A stretch of DNA of 64,000 nucleotides. It comes from Anaerolineae bacterium (GTDB taxonomy: Bacteria > Chloroflexota > Anaerolineae > Promineifilales > Promineifilaceae). The notes below the pieces were generated by a model, which ran no database searches, had not been told where the DNA came from, and saw nothing but the letters and a program-made list of their open reading frames with translations. The first letter of the stretch is position 1; the number at the start of each line of letters is the position of its first letter. Below are positions 41,175 to 48,263 of this stretch, in pieces. The translations under genes and the position numbers were made by a program. The DNA lies in NCBI GenBank assembly GCA_019637635.1, contig JAHBVI010000006.1:38039-102038 (forward strand), in the 5' to 3' direction.

Positions 41175-41206
41175 GAGGAGTGCGCATCCTCAGATGCGCA
41201 CTCCTC
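41175..41206. repeat. palindrome related to 18465-18515
   Basis: GAGGAGTGCGCATC and its exact complement around CTCA. The core GGAGTxCGCATCCTCAGATGC is shared with the palindrome at 18465. Outer arms GGTAGC...GCTACC continue it. Confidence 0.7.
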
Positions 41207-41489
41207 TCACCTTCATTTATTGAGATGCTACCACCGCTGCGCATAATACATTGTTAAATAAGTCTTCTTAACTTTTCGCCTGCCCCTGTCATTCCGCGCG
41301 AAGTCTTCGGAGCGCGGAATCTCTCTCCTGTGCAAGCGACAGGGATTCCTCGTCGAAGACTCCTCGGAATGACACGAGAACGTGTAGATTATTTTGTTAA
41401 CGGTGTGATCACCGTCTTTCAGCAAAGTTTTCCAAAAGTTTTATTGATTGATTCTTATTGACAGTAGTGATTAGTAGGGGGTGTTAGTT

Positions 41490-41770
41490 TGTGGATAAGC
41501 TGATTTTGGCCGGATATACAGCCGCAGCCTTTCGGGTGTGCCTGTATGTGGCGGCAGCAGGCGGGGAAAAGTCAGGAAAGGTTGGTGGAAACTGAAACGA
41601 AGGGGATAGACACGGCCGTAGCTCCCCATTTTTCCCCCGCCCCATATCTTCTCTGTTGCCGCCCCCTTTCCCCATATCTGGCGCTGCCGGGAAAAGAGGT
41701 GACATAAATCGAGCCAACTGTTTTCCACAAAACAAGGGGGTTTTCCCCAACTATGGGGCAGTTATCCACA
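41490..41770. promoter_or_regulatory. DnaA-box cluster
   Basis: TGTGGATAA at 41490-41498 and TTATCCACA at 41762-41770 are perfect DnaA boxes in opposite orientation; TTTTCCACA at 41721-41729 has one mismatch. Chance would give about half a perfect box per 64 kb. The segment may be part of an origin or a DnaA-controlled region. No dnaA, dnaN or gidA gene lies nearby. Confidence 0.4.
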
Positions 41771-41794
41771 GTTATGTAGGGTAAAAGGCGGGAT

Positions 41795-43345
41795 TCACTC
41801 TCGTTGGGGTGTAGGTTGTGCCGCCTCGGACAATGACATATGGGGGGGCGTAGCTACCCCCACATGGGGCGCAGCCGCCAGCCGCGCCAGCTTATGCCGG
41901 GCCGCCGGTAATGTGGCTAACCGGTACAGGTTAGCCGCCATTTCCCGCACATGGCCGGGCCGCCAGTGGGCGGGTCTCCCGGCCACTGCCCGCAACATCT
42001 GCCAGCTTCGCCGCGCCCGAAACTCTTTGTGCAGCGTCACATGTAGTTGGCGGTAAAAGGCGGTGGAAAATGGCCCCTGGTACAGCATGGACAGGTCGGC
42101 CGAGTCTGTCCAGTTTTGTTTTGCGCCTAATTGCCGTTGCACGTTTTCGTAAAACCGGGTGCCGGGCAGCGGGTAGGAAACGGACATGCCAATGTCGTCC
42201 GGCCGGCAGTCGCGTACCATTTGCAGCGTTTTTTCAATGTCGGCGCGGGTTTCGCCAGGGTAGCCAAATTGCAAAAAGAACCCCACGCGCACCCCGGCGG
42301 CGTGAAGCTGCCGGGCAGCCTCATAAATCTGTTCAACGGTGGTGCCCTTTTCCATGGCGTTCAAAATGTGCTGCGCGCCGGACTCTGCCCCCAACCAGAC
42401 AATCTCACAGCCGGCGCGGCGCAAGGCGTGGACGTTGGCCGGGTCACGCACGATCAGGTCGGCGCGGCTGAGGCATTTGAAGGGCAGATGAATCTGGCGT
42501 GTTTCCACTTCGGCGGCAAATTTTGCCCACCAACCTGGTTTTAGTCCCATGATGTCGTCGGCAAACCAGATGTGGTCGGGTTGGTAGGTTTCTTGTAACC
42601 AGTGCATTTCGGCGGCTACGTTTTGGGGGCTGCGGGAATGGTAGCGTTGGCCCCAGATGGGTTTGGCGCACCAGTTACAGTGGTAGGGGCAGCCGCGGGT
42701 GGTGACCATGTTCATGGAGTAGTAGCCGTGTTTTTGCTGCCATATCTGGCGGTAACGGGGCACATCCACCAGATCCCAGGCGGGAAAGGGCAAGGCATCT
42801 ACATCTTTGAGCGGGGGGCGGCGGGGGGTGCGGCGCGGGCCGTCTGGGGTGTGGTAGGCCAGGCCGGGGATGGCGGCGCAATGGTCAATTGTCAATTGAC
42901 CATTATCAATTGACAATTTTTGCAGGAGTTCGGCCAGGGTTTCTTCGCCTTCGCCGAGCAGGACGTAGTGGGCGCCGGCGTGCAGGTAGGCTTCGGCGTG
43001 GTCGGTGGCGTCTGAGCCGCAGACGATGGTAATGCAGCCCTGCGCCTGGGCCTGTTGGATCATGGTGAAGGCGGCTTCACGCATGTTCAGCAGGCACATT
43101 TTGGAGAGGTAGTTGAAGTTGTCTTCGTAGATTACGGCGAAACGGGGCCGGTACTGATGGAGCGCCTGTACCCATTCGTCGGTGGAAGCGGACAGCATGG
43201 CATCGAACAAGGCGACGCTGTAGCCCTGGGCGCGCATGGCGCTGGCGGCGTACAGTGTACCCAGGGGGGGATAGGGTTGCATGGCGGCCCATAATTTGGG
43301 GTCAAAGCGGAGGTAGTAGGATTGGCCGAAAAGGATGTCTGTCAT
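41795..43345 (-). CDS. B12-binding-type radical SAM protein
   Basis: A 516-residue protein: cobalamin-binding-like N-terminal domain (~1-150, GEGEETLAELL), then radical SAM with CxxxCxxC in GCPYHCNWC (~residue 223) and late motif VWLGAESGAQ, and a C-terminal extension of ~130 residues. Such enzymes methylate or rearrange unactivated carbons. Residues ~140-153 (LSIDNGQLTIDHC) come from an AT-rich palindrome (42880-42920). Part of an operon with a nucleotidyltransferase-like gene and a second radical SAM gene. Confidence 0.88.
   Translation of the reverse strand: MTDILFGQSYYLRFDPKLWAAMQPYPPLGTLYAASAMRAQGYSVALFDAMLSASTDEWVQALHQYRPRFAVIYEDNFNYLSKMCLLNMREAAFTMIQQAQAQGCITIVCGSDATDHAEAYLHAGAHYVLLGEGEETLAELLQKLSIDNGQLTIDHCAAIPGLAYHTPDGPRRTPRRPPLKDVDALPFPAWDLVDVPRYRQIWQQKHGYYSMNMVTTRGCPYHCNWCAKPIWGQRYHSRSPQNVAAEMHWLQETYQPDHIWFADDIMGLKPGWWAKFAAEVETRQIHLPFKCLSRADLIVRDPANVHALRRAGCEIVWLGAESGAQHILNAMEKGTTVEQIYEAARQLHAAGVRVGFFLQFGYPGETRADIEKTLQMVRDCRPDDIGMSVSYPLPGTRFYENVQRQLGAKQNWTDSADLSMLYQGPFSTAFYRQLHVTLHKEFRARRSWQMLRAVAGRPAHWRPGHVREMAANLYRLATLPAARHKLARLAAAPHVGVATPPHMSLSEAAQPTPQRE
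42880..42920. repeat. AATTGTCAATTGAC palindrome inside the radical SAM gene
   Basis: AATGGTCAATT pairs with the following complement, and a second GTCAATTG copy adjoins. It is AT-rich in a GC-rich gene and encodes a loop between the B12-like and radical SAM domains. Confidence 0.6.
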
Positions 43346-43367
43346 GGAAAACTTCCTGGTAGCGACG

Positions 43368-43401
43368 AGACCCTAAGGGTTTAAGAAAACCCTTTAGGTC
43401 T
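43368..43401. repeat. palindrome AGACCC...GGTCT at the end of the NTase gene
   Basis: Arms AGACCCTAAGGGTTT and AAACCCTTTAGGTCT pair with one mismatch. The second arm encodes the last residues (DRPKGFS) and stop of the nucleotidyltransferase-like gene. Ends share AGAC/GTCT with other elements. Confidence 0.65.
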
Positions 43402-44322
43402 GTCACGCAGCCGGGTCTGGTAGGCGGTGAGGGCGTATTGTTTGTGGGCGTCGAAGTGGCCTTTGCACCAGTCGCGGGAGAAGGCGGCGTCTGAACCGGC
43501 GGCCTGAGGTTGAAATTTGCGGATTTTGCGCTGCATTTCCCACCGGTCGAGCCATTGGCCGAGGGGGGTGCGCAAGGGGAGTTCGGCCAGGGCTTGCAGG
43601 TGGGGATGTGGGGCACGGCCGTGCCCCCTGTCATGGGGCGCGCCATTGGCGTTTGGCAGAAATGCCTCTGTCCACCGGTTGATCTGCCGCATTTGCCGGT
43701 AAACCGGCAGGCCGGAAAGGGGTACCATTTGGGCCACTTCGTGCGCGGTGTAGAGGTTGTGTTCGGAAAAAAACAGGGCATTTTCGGCCAGGATGTAGTT
43801 GGGGCAGAGGGTATACCCGCGCCGGGCGGCCAGACGCACAATCAGAATAGCAAAGGCGCGGTTGAGCCAGACACGGCCGTTGGCCGACACCAACAAATAG
43901 TCTATATCCCCATTGGGCGCTACGTTGTCTACGGCCAGCGACCCGGTGACGGCGACCATGCGGGTAAAGGGCAGACCGGACAGCAGACGGCCGTATGTTA
44001 AGGCTGCCGGCCACAACCGGCGGGCGTGTTCCCCTCGTTCCCGGCGGATGGCGACGGTGGGTTGGCGGCCGGGCAGGGTGTAGTAGGCGTCTATCTGGCA
44101 GAGGTGTGCCTTTGCCAGGCAGAGCAGCGCGGCTTCTACTTCGGGCAGGGTGGCGGCGGTTTCCACCAGGTAGCGGTGAATTTCAACGGCCGTGAGGGGA
44201 TAGTCAAATACGTCGGCATAGGCAATGGCCCGCCACACGGCCGTTTCCAATGGCGTCAGGTGCGGGGGCAGGGTCTGGGGAATGGTGGTGGGGCGAGAGT
44301 GTGTTGCCGCCGGTGTACTCAT
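43381..44322 (-). CDS. nucleotidyltransferase-fold protein between two radical SAM genes
   Basis: A 313-residue protein. Middle region VTGSLAVDNVAPNGDIDYLLV is the core of the polymerase-beta nucleotidyltransferase fold (Gly-Ser and Asp-x-Asp). The N-terminal ~90 residues look like a winged helix (AVWRAIAYADVFDYPLTAVEIHRYL). The pairing of both parts is found in genes close to radical SAM enzymes; partner or substrate unknown. The intergenic gap to both neighbours is short, so probably one operon of three genes. Confidence 0.7.
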   Translation of the reverse strand: MSTPAATHSRPTTIPQTLPPHLTPLETAVWRAIAYADVFDYPLTAVEIHRYLVETAATLPEVEAALLCLAKAHLCQIDAYYTLPGRQPTVAIRRERGEHARRLWPAALTYGRLLSGLPFTRMVAVTGSLAVDNVAPNGDIDYLLVSANGRVWLNRAFAILIVRLAARRGYTLCPNYILAENALFFSEHNLYTAHEVAQMVPLSGLPVYRQMRQINRWTEAFLPNANGAPHDRGHGRAPHPHLQALAELPLRTPLGQWLDRWEMQRKIRKFQPQAAGSDAAFSRDWCKGHFDAHKQYALTAYQTRLRDRPKGFS

Positions 44323-44355
44323 ACAGTTTGTTCCTTTGCCATCGGGGATGGGTAT

Positions 44356-45864
44356 TCAAAAGCCGGAGGTTTCGGGCCGCTGGTAGGCAATGAGCCGGTG
44401 CAGGGCGCGCAGTTCCAGCGGCGAGCGGTAGATGCGGGTGTGGTAGCGCCAGGATGAGATGAGTTTCAGCAGGCGGCGGCGGGCGCCGGTAAGATGGGTG
44501 TCGGTAGTGGTGGGGTAATAGGCGTTGAGGACGCGCTCGAAGTCGTGCAGTTGCTGGTGTAACGGCCGTTTGATCCAGGGCATGATTAAACTGCGGCGCT
44601 GGGAGAAGTTTAGCCAGTCCGGGCTGACCCATTCGTCCAGGGTTTGCGGGAAGGCAAAACCTTCGGCCTGCGCTTCGTCGTACAGGTCGCCGGCCAGGGG
44701 CACGGGGGTGTACAGGTACATGATGATTTCGCTGGCGGGGTTGATTTGTTTCACCCGGCGAATGAAGTCCATCGTCTGATGGGCGTCGGCTTCGGGGTCG
44801 GGCGGATTGCCCATGACAAAGGAAAGTTCGGGCACAATGCCGTAAATTTTCATGCGGCGCACCATCTCCAGCGTTTTTTCGGGGGTCATTTGCCCGCCTT
44901 TGTCCATGCGGTTGAGGGTGTCCTGTGAGCCGGATTCTGCGCCCAGAAAGACCATTTTGAGACCGGCGTCACGCATGAGCGACCAGGTGCGGTCGCTGTA
45001 TTGCAGCATGGTGTCAATGCGGCCTTCGCCCCACCAGGCGATGCCCATGCCCATGATGCGCTGGCTGAATTCGGCGACGCGGGCTTCCTGGGTGAAGAAG
45101 TTGTTATCGTAGAATTCGATGGCGTTGACGCCCCATTGTTGCTGGTACAGGCGGGCGATTTGTTCCAGTTGTACGGCCGTTTGCGGCAGCCAACGGCCGT
45201 TGACCATATTGACCACCGCGCAAAAGTTACAGAAAAAGGGGCAGCCGTAGGAGGAGTGGTAGCCCAGGGTGCGTGAGCCTAAAAAGGTGGGGCGCACGTA
45301 GCGGCCGACGGGTACGCGGTCAAAGTTCCAGGGGGGCAGGTTTTTGGGGGCGGGGATGGGGGCCAGGGGGTTGGTGGTGGGACGGCCGTTGGTTTTGTAG
45401 GCGAGGCCGGGGATGGCGTAATCGGTAAGCGGTAATCCGTTATCGGTGAGCGGTAAAGGGTGGCTACGGCCGTGCAGGTGATCGAGCAATTGGCGGAAGG
45501 CATATTCGCCGTGGCCGCGAATGACGTAATCTACATAGTCGGCGCGCAGGCAGACGTCCCAGTGTTGGGTGGGGAAATAGCCGCCCCAGATGACCGTGAG
45601 GTGGGGATGGCGGCGTTTGAGTTCGCGGCAGAGGGGGACGGCCTGTTGTAGCTGCGGGCCGGGCATGACGGTGACGGCCAGGATGGGGGTGGGGCCGGCC
45701 TGTTGGATACGGCCGTGCAGTTCGGCTAACGGGTCATCTACCAGATTGCCATCTACGATCTCGTAGGCATAGTGCCCTTCCAGCACGGCCCCTACCGCCA
45801 GTAATGACATGGGCAGAATGGGTTTGCGGTTGGCCGAAGACTGCGGGTTGAAGAAAATGATCAT
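44356..45864 (-). CDS. B12-binding-type radical SAM protein (second copy)
   Basis: A 502-residue radical SAM protein: B12-like N-terminus, then GCPFFCNFC (~residue 219), VFLGAESGSQD and FVMGNPPDPEADAH. It is only distantly similar to the copy at 41795, so not a recent duplicate. Residues ~137-150 (LPLTDNGLPLTDYAI) come from a GGTAATCCG-type repeat (45418-45467). First gene of the three-gene minus-strand operon; a hairpin (45871-45899) sits just ahead of its ATG. Confidence 0.88.
   Translation of the reverse strand: MIIFFNPQSSANRKPILPMSLLAVGAVLEGHYAYEIVDGNLVDDPLAELHGRIQQAGPTPILAVTVMPGPQLQQAVPLCRELKRRHPHLTVIWGGYFPTQHWDVCLRADYVDYVIRGHGEYAFRQLLDHLHGRSHPLPLTDNGLPLTDYAIPGLAYKTNGRPTTNPLAPIPAPKNLPPWNFDRVPVGRYVRPTFLGSRTLGYHSSYGCPFFCNFCAVVNMVNGRWLPQTAVQLEQIARLYQQQWGVNAIEFYDNNFFTQEARVAEFSQRIMGMGIAWWGEGRIDTMLQYSDRTWSLMRDAGLKMVFLGAESGSQDTLNRMDKGGQMTPEKTLEMVRRMKIYGIVPELSFVMGNPPDPEADAHQTMDFIRRVKQINPASEIIMYLYTPVPLAGDLYDEAQAEGFAFPQTLDEWVSPDWLNFSQRRSLIMPWIKRPLHQQLHDFERVLNAYYPTTTDTHLTGARRRLLKLISSWRYHTRIYRSPLELRALHRLIAYQRPETSGF
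45418..45467. repeat. CGGTAATCCGTTATCGG repeat inside the second radical SAM gene
   Basis: Direct and partly inverted copies of CGGTAA(T/G)CGG; similar short units occur at 12696-12730, 39149 and 51895. Translated in frame as a loop. Confidence 0.6.
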
Positions 45865-45870
45865 AGCCCC

Positions 45871-45899
45871 TCATTTGCCCTGAAACTCAGGGCAAATGA
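45871..45899. repeat. perfect 13-base palindrome upstream of the radical SAM operon
   Basis: TCATTTGCCCTGA and its complement around AAC; it lies seven bases before the ATG on the minus strand, so in mRNA it would place a hairpin in the leader. Confidence 0.65.
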
Positions 45900-45953
45900 C
45901 AGGCATTATAACACTGACTGGCAAGAGGGGAATATGCGGGGGATAATGGCGGT

Positions 45954-46295
45954 ATGATCATTTTGCACATTGCCCGTAGAGAGGAATGGGAAACGGCCGT
46001 GACCCTGGGACAGTATATGGCCGATTCATTGGAAACAGAAGGCTTTATTCACTGCTCCACCGTTGAGCAGGTCTTGATGCCGGCGAATGCCCTTTTTCGG
46101 GGACAGACCGATTTGTTGTTGCTGTGTATTGACCCGGCACGGCTCACAGCGCCGCTGGTGTATGAGGATTGTTATGAGACGGGGGTGCAGTTTCCGCATA
46201 TTTATGGCGCGTTGAATGTTACGGCCGTGCAGCGCGTTCTGGAATTCCCGCCACAGGCCGATGGCTCGTTTATCCTACCGCCATACTTCACATAA
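45954..46295 (+). CDS. DUF952 family protein
   Basis: A 113-residue single-domain protein with the family's pattern: DSLETEGFIHCSTVEQV, LLLLCIDPARL, FPHIYGALNVTAV. Function is not known; annotated homologues are sometimes linked to glutathione-S-transferase-like sequences, which I cannot support here. Alone between two operons. Confidence 0.85.
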   Translation: MIILHIARREEWETAVTLGQYMADSLETEGFIHCSTVEQVLMPANALFRGQTDLLLLCIDPARLTAPLVYEDCYETGVQFPHIYGALNVTAVQRVLEFPPQADGSFILPPYFT

Positions 46296-46340
46296 TCTTC
46301 CTGATGTGTTAAAATTTTGTCCAATCAACCGTAGCTTTCC

Positions 46341-46402
46341 AGACCTGACAGGTTTTCGCCAGTTCTCCCTGGCTCTTTAATGGTCAAAAACCTGTCAGGT
46401 CT
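46341..46402. repeat. palindromic element, family C, second copy
   Basis: AGACCTGACAGGTTTT (46341-46356) and complement (46387-46402), 16 of 16. The flanks resemble those of 22224-22285 (after the right arm both have GAAC/TGAC...CGCTTAC). It sits directly before the cNMP-PH gene. Confidence 0.75.
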
Positions 46403-46429
46403 CCAAAGGAACTGATCGCTTACCTGGTT

Positions 46430-48205
46430 ATGACCACCAAACTGGAGTTTCTGAAAAAGTATCACCTGTTCAAAGAGCTAGACCCGGAAGACCTGGAAGA
46501 CCTGGCGGCGCTGGTGGAAGAGTACGAGTACCGTGATGGTACGGTTGTGGCCTATCAGCGTGACGCCGCCGACAGCCTGATCATTGTCAAGAGCGGTCGG
46601 CTCTATGCCAAAACAGTCGAACGCGGTATTGTCACCCAAACCCGCCATTATTTACCCGGCCAGTATTTTGGCCTCGATTGGCTTTTTGCTCCCCATGTAC
46701 ACCCGGCGACGATTCAAGCCAAAGCACACGACGATCAGCCGGTGCGTTTGTTGGTACTGCGCAGCCGCAACTTTTTGCCATTTCTGAGCGGTCATCACGA
46801 TGTCATTGATGCCCTGGAGCCGGTATACGACGCCACTGATACGCAGGTGGCCGGTTTCCCGGAAGCGCAGTATGCCGAAGCGCTCAAGATGAAAGCCAAA
46901 CGCGACCGGCGCAGCAATACCATGAAAATACTGCCGGATGAGTTGATTGAGTTTATTGATCGGCGTAGTGGTTGGTATTTGTTTGTGCGCCTGATCCCGG
47001 TTATCTTATTTTTTTTGTTGGTCACGGTGCTGCCCTTTACATTCCTTACTACCCAGCCACCAGGGTCGCTTCTCTACAATATGCAGTTTTGGTGCCCCGG
47101 CGCCTTGTCGCTTTTTGCTATCGCCTGGGGGGTGTTCCGCTTTTTTGACTGGACAAATGATTATTTTATTGTGACCAACCGGCGGGTCATTCACCGTGAA
47201 TTTAACTTACGCGCCTTTCGGGTTGATATAAAAATAGCGCGCATTGATCAAATTCAAAGCGTGACCGTATTAAAACCATCGCTGCTGGCTAACCTGTTTA
47301 AGTTTGGCACCGTTAAACTGACGACGGCCTCGCAATATGGGGTGATCTTGTTTGACAATATCAGCCAGCCAAAGCGGGTGGCCGAGGCGCTGGACCGGCT
47401 GACGAAGCGGGTGAGTACGTTGGATGCCAGCCGGGAGCAGACGTTGGTGCGCCGCTCAATTGAGTCCTATTTTGGCTTTGACCAGCCTTATGAACTGGTG
47501 GGGGAAGAAAGCGCCGGCGCGGCGGCTGATGAGCCGGAAAAGATGGGCTGTTGGGGCACAATTGCCCACCGCTACCAGTGGCGGGTGGAAGAGGACGGCG
47601 TGATTACGTATCACAAGCATTTCCTGGTGGCGCTGGCGGCTATGTTTTGGCCACTGTTGATTGGCGCCATTATCGCCGTGCTGGCTGTTTTGGCGGTTCG
47701 TTTTAATTGGGTGACCTGGCAGTTGGGCGCCGGGGTTCTGACGCCGATTTATGTCATTTTGTTGTTGTGGCTTGTTTGGGATTTGGAAAACTGGCGTAAT
47801 GACTTGTATCAGTTAGACGGCCGTTTCATCTTCGATATTGACCGGATGCCCTTTGGTTTTGGTGAAAGCCGCAAGCAGGCGCCGTTGCAAAATATCCAAA
47901 ACGTGAAGGCGTATACGCCAGGGCTGCTTCACACCATTTTTAACTATGGTTTTGTGGAGGTGGAAACGGCCGGTGTAGACAGTAACATTGTGTTTGAGCA
48001 TGTGCCGTTTCCGGGGGTGGTGCAGAGTGATATTTTCCAGCAAATTGAGGAGATGAAACAGCGCCAGCGCGAGGCGGAAGATACTCGCCGCCATAAATCC
48101 TTTGCCGTGCTGCTGGATGTGTATAAACAAGAGGAGGAGCAGGGCCGGATGCCCCGCCGCACCCCACCGCCGCCCCCGTGGGAAGATGAGGATGAAGAGG
48201 AGTGA
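46430..48205 (+). CDS. cNMP-binding / bacterial PH-domain membrane protein
   Basis: A 591-residue fusion: cNMP-binding domain ~1-130 (HLFKELDPEDLEDL, YLPGQYFG), a membrane helix pair (~190-245), a bacterial PH domain (~247-310: FIVTNRRVIHREF, ARIDQIQSV), another membrane pair (~390-440), a second PH-type domain (~445-560), and an acidic/Pro-rich tail. PH domains of this type are found in YdbT-like proteins of unknown role. The regulatory domain suggests cyclic-nucleotide control of a membrane function. Ends just before a GGAGATT-family repeat. Confidence 0.8.
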   Translation: MTTKLEFLKKYHLFKELDPEDLEDLAALVEEYEYRDGTVVAYQRDAADSLIIVKSGRLYAKTVERGIVTQTRHYLPGQYFGLDWLFAPHVHPATIQAKAHDDQPVRLLVLRSRNFLPFLSGHHDVIDALEPVYDATDTQVAGFPEAQYAEALKMKAKRDRRSNTMKILPDELIEFIDRRSGWYLFVRLIPVILFFLLVTVLPFTFLTTQPPGSLLYNMQFWCPGALSLFAIAWGVFRFFDWTNDYFIVTNRRVIHREFNLRAFRVDIKIARIDQIQSVTVLKPSLLANLFKFGTVKLTTASQYGVILFDNISQPKRVAEALDRLTKRVSTLDASREQTLVRRSIESYFGFDQPYELVGEESAGAAADEPEKMGCWGTIAHRYQWRVEEDGVITYHKHFLVALAAMFWPLLIGAIIAVLAVLAVRFNWVTWQLGAGVLTPIYVILLLWLVWDLENWRNDLYQLDGRFIFDIDRMPFGFGESRKQAPLQNIQNVKAYTPGLLHTIFNYGFVEVETAGVDSNIVFEHVPFPGVVQSDIFQQIEEMKQRQREAEDTRRHKSFAVLLDVYKQEEEQGRMPRRTPPPPPWEDEDEEE

Positions 48206-48206
48206 C

Positions 48207-48263
48207 AGATAGGAGAAAGGGGATTGAGCAATCTCCAATCTCCAATCTCCTATCTCCTATCTA
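48207..48263. repeat. GGAGATT-family inverted repeat
   Basis: AGATAGGAGAAAGGGGATTG on the left pairs with CAATCTCC...TATCTCCTATCT on the right. The right arm forms the last codon and stop of the DUF2723-type gene. Confidence 0.65.

Larger units (their letters stand above)
41132..41794. other. 663-base intergenic region with repeats and DnaA-box-like sites
   Basis: No convincing gene; the minus-strand frames at 41471-41769 lack starts and composition. It holds a palindrome (41149-41206 region), a long imperfect inverted repeat (41283-41373, TGTCATTCCG...CGGAATGACA), an AT-rich stretch (41390-41490), and DnaA-box sequences at 41490, 41721 and 41762. Confidence 0.6.

Noticed and set aside
41471..41769. 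Three overlapping minus-strand frames in the 41.1-41.8 kb gap
   Set aside because: Same region in three frames, low complexity, no supported start; DnaA-box sites and AT-rich stretch fit noncoding DNA better.
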